Positions 61,385-64,000 of a stretch of DNA of 64,000 nucleotides are shown in pieces. Source of the stretch: JAJTFW01 sp046330075 (GTDB taxonomy: Bacteria > Bacteroidota > Bacteroidia > AKYH767-A > OLB10); assembly GCA_046330075.1 (NCBI GenBank), contig JAXLTL010000006.1, positions 133,886 through 197,885 on the forward strand. The letters are read 5' to 3'. The notes beneath the pieces are model-generated. The model made no database searches, was not told the origin of the DNA, and saw only the letters and a list, made by a program, of their open reading frames with translations. Position numbers and translations under genes: made by a program. Every line of letters starts with the position of its first letter. Position 1 is the stretch's first letter.

Positions 61385-61431
61385 TTGACTTTTCCGGCCT
61401 TTATACGTATATTTGTAAAAATCACACGTGT
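61385..61431 (+). promoter_or_regulatory. Toxin-antitoxin promoter with two phased palindromes
   Basis: TTG (61385-61387), a 20-bp spacer and TATATTTG (61408-61415) form a consensus promoter. TATACGTATA (61402-61411) is a perfect palindrome over the -7 box, and ACACGTGT (61424-61431) is another just before the antitoxin start. Their centres are 21 bp apart, two helical turns, as expected of an autoregulatory VapBC-type operator. Confidence 0.65.
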
Positions 61432-61432
61432 A

Positions 61433-61678
61433 ATGACCACCAAACTGACATTGACCGTAGAAAAATCGGTTATTGAGCGGGCTAAGTTGTACGCAAAAAA
61501 TACGGGGCGGAGTCTTTCGGAAATTATTGAAGGTTATCTGGAGACACTCACAGAAGACGATAGCAAGGAGAAATTATCTCCACGTTTAAAAAAGTTGGCC
61601 GGTTCCGTCAAGTTGCCCGGGAACTTTGACGAGCGAAAGGAGAAAGAAGAATATCTGCGAAAGAAGCACTTGAAATGA
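61433..61678 (+). CDS. Antitoxin of a VapBC-like pair (DUF6364)
   Basis: The start at 61433 (MTTKLTLTVEKSVIERAKLYAKNTGRS) gives an 81-residue protein with an N-terminal ribbon-helix-helix-like region (KLTLTVEKSVIERAKLYAKNTGRSLSEIIEGYLETL) and a charged C-terminal tail. This is the usual DUF6364 antitoxin layout. An in-frame extension to 61385 would start inside the promoter. It overlaps the PIN gene by ATGA. It should bind the palindromes at its promoter and neutralise the toxin. Confidence 0.9.
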   Translation: MTTKLTLTVEKSVIERAKLYAKNTGRSLSEIIEGYLETLTEDDSKEKLSPRLKKLAGSVKLPGNFDERKEKEEYLRKKHLK

Positions 61679-62088
61679 AGGTTTTTATTGATACTAATAT
61701 TCTTATAGATTTACTTGGCGACCGTAAGCCATACAGCAAATTTGCGATAGAAATTTTTAAGGCAGCTGAACAGAAGAAGATTGAATTATATGTCACATCT
61801 AACTCTTTAGCCACCACCCATTACCTGCTCAAAAAATACATTGATGAAAAGCAGCTCCGACAGATTTTGGAAGGTTTAATGGAGTATCTGAACATTTTTC
61901 CCATTGACGAGGATACTTTCCGAAAAGGCCTCAAGTCGCGCCACAAAGATTTTGAAGACGCCCTTCAGATGGTAGCCGCCGCCGGCATCCCCGGAATTAA
62001 CTGCATCGTGACCCGCAACCTGAAAGATTTCAAGCACAGCGAAGTGGAGGTCAGGAGTCCGGATGAATTCGTAAAAAAGCTGAAGTAA
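61675..62088 (+). CDS. PIN-domain toxin (VapC-like)
   Basis: The 137-residue protein has the acidic PIN residues in FIDTNILIDLLGDR, DFEDALQMVAAA and TRNLKDFK, which bind magnesium for RNA cleavage. The layout is of a PIN_3/VapC type with an EKQLRQILEGLM helix. It overlaps the antitoxin by ATGA. VapC toxins cut tRNA or rRNA; the target here is not known. Both genes lie at the edge of the accessory region ending the window. Confidence 0.92.
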   Translation: MKVFIDTNILIDLLGDRKPYSKFAIEIFKAAEQKKIELYVTSNSLATTHYLLKKYIDEKQLRQILEGLMEYLNIFPIDEDTFRKGLKSRHKDFEDALQMVAAAGIPGINCIVTRNLKDFKHSEVEVRSPDEFVKKLK

Positions 62089-62125
62089 ACATAGTCCACT
62101 TGCTTGGCTGCGGCGAATAAGACCG

Positions 62126-62191
62126 CTAATCACCGCATTTTTGCGGGGAATAATTTGTCTAATCACCGCATCTTTGCGGGGAATAATTCGT
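62126..62191. repeat. Two 33-bp direct repeats before the Fic gene, each with a hairpin
   Basis: CTAATCACCGCATTTTTGCG and what follows (62126-62158) is repeated at 62159-62191 with only two base differences. Each copy holds CCGCA-TTTT-TGCGG or CCGCA-TCTT-TGCGG. A third degenerate ACCGCAAAG follows at about 62198. The ATG of fic is at 62219. Confidence 0.85.
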
Positions 62192-62218
62192 ATATTTACC
62201 GCAAAGCAGTTTCTGTGC

Positions 62219-63322
62219 ATGGCAAAATACATCTATCAATATAAAGATTGGCCTAATTTTACCTGGCGTGAAGATGTTGTAAATCAGCTTTTTGGTGAAG
62301 TAAGGCTGCTTCAGGGAAGGCTTTTTGGTCAGCTGAATGCTATCGGATTTCACACCAAGGAAGAAACCATTTTAACCAATCTAACCCTCGACGTTGTAAA
62401 ATCATCTGAAATTGAAGGCGAGAGCCTCGATTTTAACCAGGTGCGCTCTTCTATTGCCCGCCGTTTAGGATTTAAAACTGCAGGGTTGGTTCCGTCGCCC
62501 AGGAGTGTAGAAGGAGTAGTGGAAATGATGTTGGACGCTACACAACGTTATCAGGAGCCACTTACAGCAGAAAGATTGTTTGGATGGCATGCTGCACTTT
62601 TTCCAACAGGATATAGCGGGTTGTACAAGATTGAAGTTGGCCAATACCGGACAGGTGAAATGCAAATTGTATCAGGAGCGCTGGGAAAAGAGAAGTTGCA
62701 TTACGAAGCGATAAAAGCACAGGATCTAACTTCCGAGATGGATCGTTTTCTCAATTGGCTGAATGCAAATCATACGCTCGATCTTGTTCTTAAAGCAGCA
62801 ATAGCCCATTTTTGGTTCATTATCATTCATCCATTTGATGATGGAAACGGAAGGATAGCCCGGGCCATCACTGATCTCTTACTTGCCCGAAGTGAAGGAA
62901 GCACGGAGCGATATTATAGTTTATCAGGACAGATACTACAGCAACGCAAAGAGTACTATGCAGTCCTGCAGCAGGTGCAGCATAGCAAGGGCGATATAAC
63001 TCCCTGGATTGTCTGGTTTTTGAACTGTTTGAAAGAAGCGATGAATAGCACCGAATTGCTGATGCAGCAGATTCTCCAAAAGGCCAACTTCTGGAAACAC
63101 CATGAACACACACAGATAAACGAGCGACAGCGCAAGATGATCAACTTGTTGTTTGATGGTTTTGAAGGCAAATTACAAAGCTCTAAATGGGCTAAAATCA
63201 CCAAATGCTCCACCGACACCGCCCTGCGCGACATAAAAGATTTGGTAGAAAAGGGTATACTTCAACAAAGCACCGAAGGCGGCCGAAGTGTTCACTATAT
63301 CCTTCTTCAGCCCACCGCCTGA
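62219..63322 (+). CDS. Fic-domain protein
   Basis: Fic enzymes transfer AMP (or another nucleotide part) to a protein hydroxyl. The 367-residue protein starts MAKYIYQYKDWPNFTWR (62219); a longer frame to 62141 runs through the repeats. The active-site loop is HPFDDGNGRIARA, with the catalytic histidine. The motif SSEIEG (SxxxEG) near residue 60 is the self-inhibitory (S/T)xxxE(G/N) helix, so it is an N-terminally inhibited class II Fic. A C-terminal winged helix (MINLLFDGFEGKLQSSKWAKITKCSTDTALRDIKDLVEKGIL) fits DNA binding, as in other Fic/DUF4172-type proteins. Confidence 0.93.
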   Translation: MAKYIYQYKDWPNFTWREDVVNQLFGEVRLLQGRLFGQLNAIGFHTKEETILTNLTLDVVKSSEIEGESLDFNQVRSSIARRLGFKTAGLVPSPRSVEGVVEMMLDATQRYQEPLTAERLFGWHAALFPTGYSGLYKIEVGQYRTGEMQIVSGALGKEKLHYEAIKAQDLTSEMDRFLNWLNANHTLDLVLKAAIAHFWFIIIHPFDDGNGRIARAITDLLLARSEGSTERYYSLSGQILQQRKEYYAVLQQVQHSKGDITPWIVWFLNCLKEAMNSTELLMQQILQKANFWKHHEHTQINERQRKMINLLFDGFEGKLQSSKWAKITKCSTDTALRDIKDLVEKGILQQSTEGGRSVHYILLQPTA

Positions 63323-63349
63323 ACGGTTAAAAATAGCCCCTGGTGAAAA

Positions 63350-63380
63350 TTGCCAAAGCAGCAGTTTTGTTTTATTTTTG
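63350..63380 (+). promoter_or_regulatory. Consensus promoter of vsr-dcm
   Basis: TTG (63350-63352), a 20-bp spacer and TATTTTTG (63373-63380) match the Bacteroidota promoter. The leader is about 57 nt. Confidence 0.7.
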
Positions 63381-63443
63381 GGAAATCCTGATTCCAGGAA
63401 ACAAATAGTAACCATCACCTTACCATTACTATTCTTTTAAACC

Positions 63444-63872
63444 ATGACTGATGTCCATGATCCGCAAACGCGGAGTTATAATATGAGCCGGATCAAAGGC
63501 AAGGATACCAGGCCGGAGATGGTGGTGAGGAGGTTTTTGTTTGCCAACGGATTCAGATACCGCTTACACGATAAACGATTGCCAGGAAAGCCGGACATGG
63601 TGTTGGCGAAGTATAAAACTGCGATATTCATTCAAGGTTGTTTTTGGCATGGCCATAAGAACTGCAAATACTTTGTCGTTCCAAAAACAAGGACAGACTG
63701 GTGGTTGAATAAAATTACAGGTAACCAACAACGTGACCTGGAAAATAAAATTTTACTGAGTGCATTAGGCTGGAACCAGATAACGATCTTTGAATGCGAG
63801 TTGAAGGGCGGAAAACAGATGTCGGCTCTTCAAAGATTAAAACTGAAATTAGATAGAACAATAGCAGAATGA
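63444..63872 (+). CDS. vsr: Very short patch repair endonuclease
   Basis: Vsr nicks next to T:G mismatches that arise when 5-methylcytosine deaminates. The 142-residue protein has MSRIKGKDTRPEMVVRRFLF, KRLPGKPDMVLAKYKTAIFIQGCFWHGHKNCK (catalytic aspartate, then the WHGH histidine and zinc ligands) and WWLNKI..NQQRDLENKILLSALGWNQITIFECEL. All landmarks of the family are present. It overlaps the cytosine methyltransferase gene by ATGA, the expected partner. The family shares its fold with the DUF559 domain inside leuS. Confidence 0.96.
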   Translation: MTDVHDPQTRSYNMSRIKGKDTRPEMVVRRFLFANGFRYRLHDKRLPGKPDMVLAKYKTAIFIQGCFWHGHKNCKYFVVPKTRTDWWLNKITGNQQRDLENKILLSALGWNQITIFECELKGGKQMSALQRLKLKLDRTIAE

Positions 63873-64000
63873 GTAAGCCAACATATATTGATTTGTTTGC
63901 AGGTGCCGGAGGGTTGTCAGAAGGATTTATACGAGCGGGCTATAGGCCGATTGCCCATGTGGAGATGAATTCTGAGGCATGTGATACCCTTCGAACAAGA
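63869..64000 (+). CDS. DNA (cytosine-5) methyltransferase (5' part, cut by window)
   Basis: An ATG at 63869, overlapping the vsr stop as ATGA, opens a frame that runs to the window edge (44 codons): MSKPTYIDLFAGAGGLSEG, then FIRAGYRPIAHVEMN. DLFAGAGGLSEGF is motif I of C5-cytosine methyltransferases, which binds SAM, and VEMN fits motif II. The target sequence and the presence of a restriction enzyme cannot be seen. Confidence 0.9.
   Translation, partial: MSKPTYIDLFAGAGGLSEGFIRAGYRPIAHVEMNSEACDTLRTR

Noticed and set aside
62126..62191. CRISPR array
   Set aside because: Only two adjacent 33-bp copies with no spacers between them and no cas genes.

Overview
The window is a 64 kb chromosomal segment of a member of the phylum Bacteroidota. 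Evidence is direct: several secreted proteins end in type IX secretion system (T9SS) C-terminal sorting domains, the gliding/T9SS lipoprotein gene gldD is present, the gene order ftsX-DUF3098-uppP-truB-queA is typical of the phylum, genes lack Shine-Dalgarno sequences, and many genes are preceded by the Bacteroidota -7 box TAnnTTTG. The sequence does not allow a firm call below phylum.

Layout. Positions 1-20.6 kb are a surface-protein region: five T9SS-type or beta-propeller-like secreted proteins (one cut by the window edge), one CAU-anticodon tRNA in a repeat-rich gap, kbl, and a translationally coupled pair made of a large MORN-repeat (YwqK-like) protein and an unknown partner. 20.6-30.3 kb holds dprA, a TonB-dependent receptor, an ABC-2 exporter, a membrane zinc peptidase, tryptophan 2,3-dioxygenase, and a three-gene operon (TPR protein, membrane protein, winged-helix regulator) with operator-like palindromes on its promoter. 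30.4-40 kb is rich in amidohydrolases and also has a LysM-tailed D-Ala-D-Ala carboxypeptidase. 40.1-51 kb is core housekeeping: ispD, queA, truB, uppP, DUF3098, ftsX on the minus strand, then leuS, scpB, a DUF3108 protein and asd. 51-61 kb carries a lamin-tail-domain secreted protein, an ORF6N gene, a DUF6089 protein, rng, a 31-residue basic protein, a TPR protein, an HU/IHF protein, mutY, ssb and gldD. 61.4-64 kb is an accessory cluster: a VapBC-like toxin-antitoxin pair, a Fic protein, vsr, and the start of a DNA cytosine methyltransferase.

The most striking object is inside leuS. A complete DUF559 (Vsr-like PD-(D/E)XK) nuclease domain is inserted in frame in the CP1 editing domain of leucyl-tRNA synthetase. 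It is bracketed on each side by two copies of a GC-rich repeat in inverted orientation, all translated without a stop. The remaining synthetase keeps its HIGH and KMSKS motifs and its editing-site threonines. This looks like a selfish DNA element that lives as a tolerated protein domain in an essential gene. A second oddity is the ORF6N gene at 53.7 kb, which carries two perfect long palindromes in its coding sequence with an extra in-frame segment between them.

Intergenic regions carry several families of short tandem repeats (TTAAACC, GTTAAAAT, GGGTTATAA, 66-bp and 33-bp units) and palindromes that the genes do not explain.
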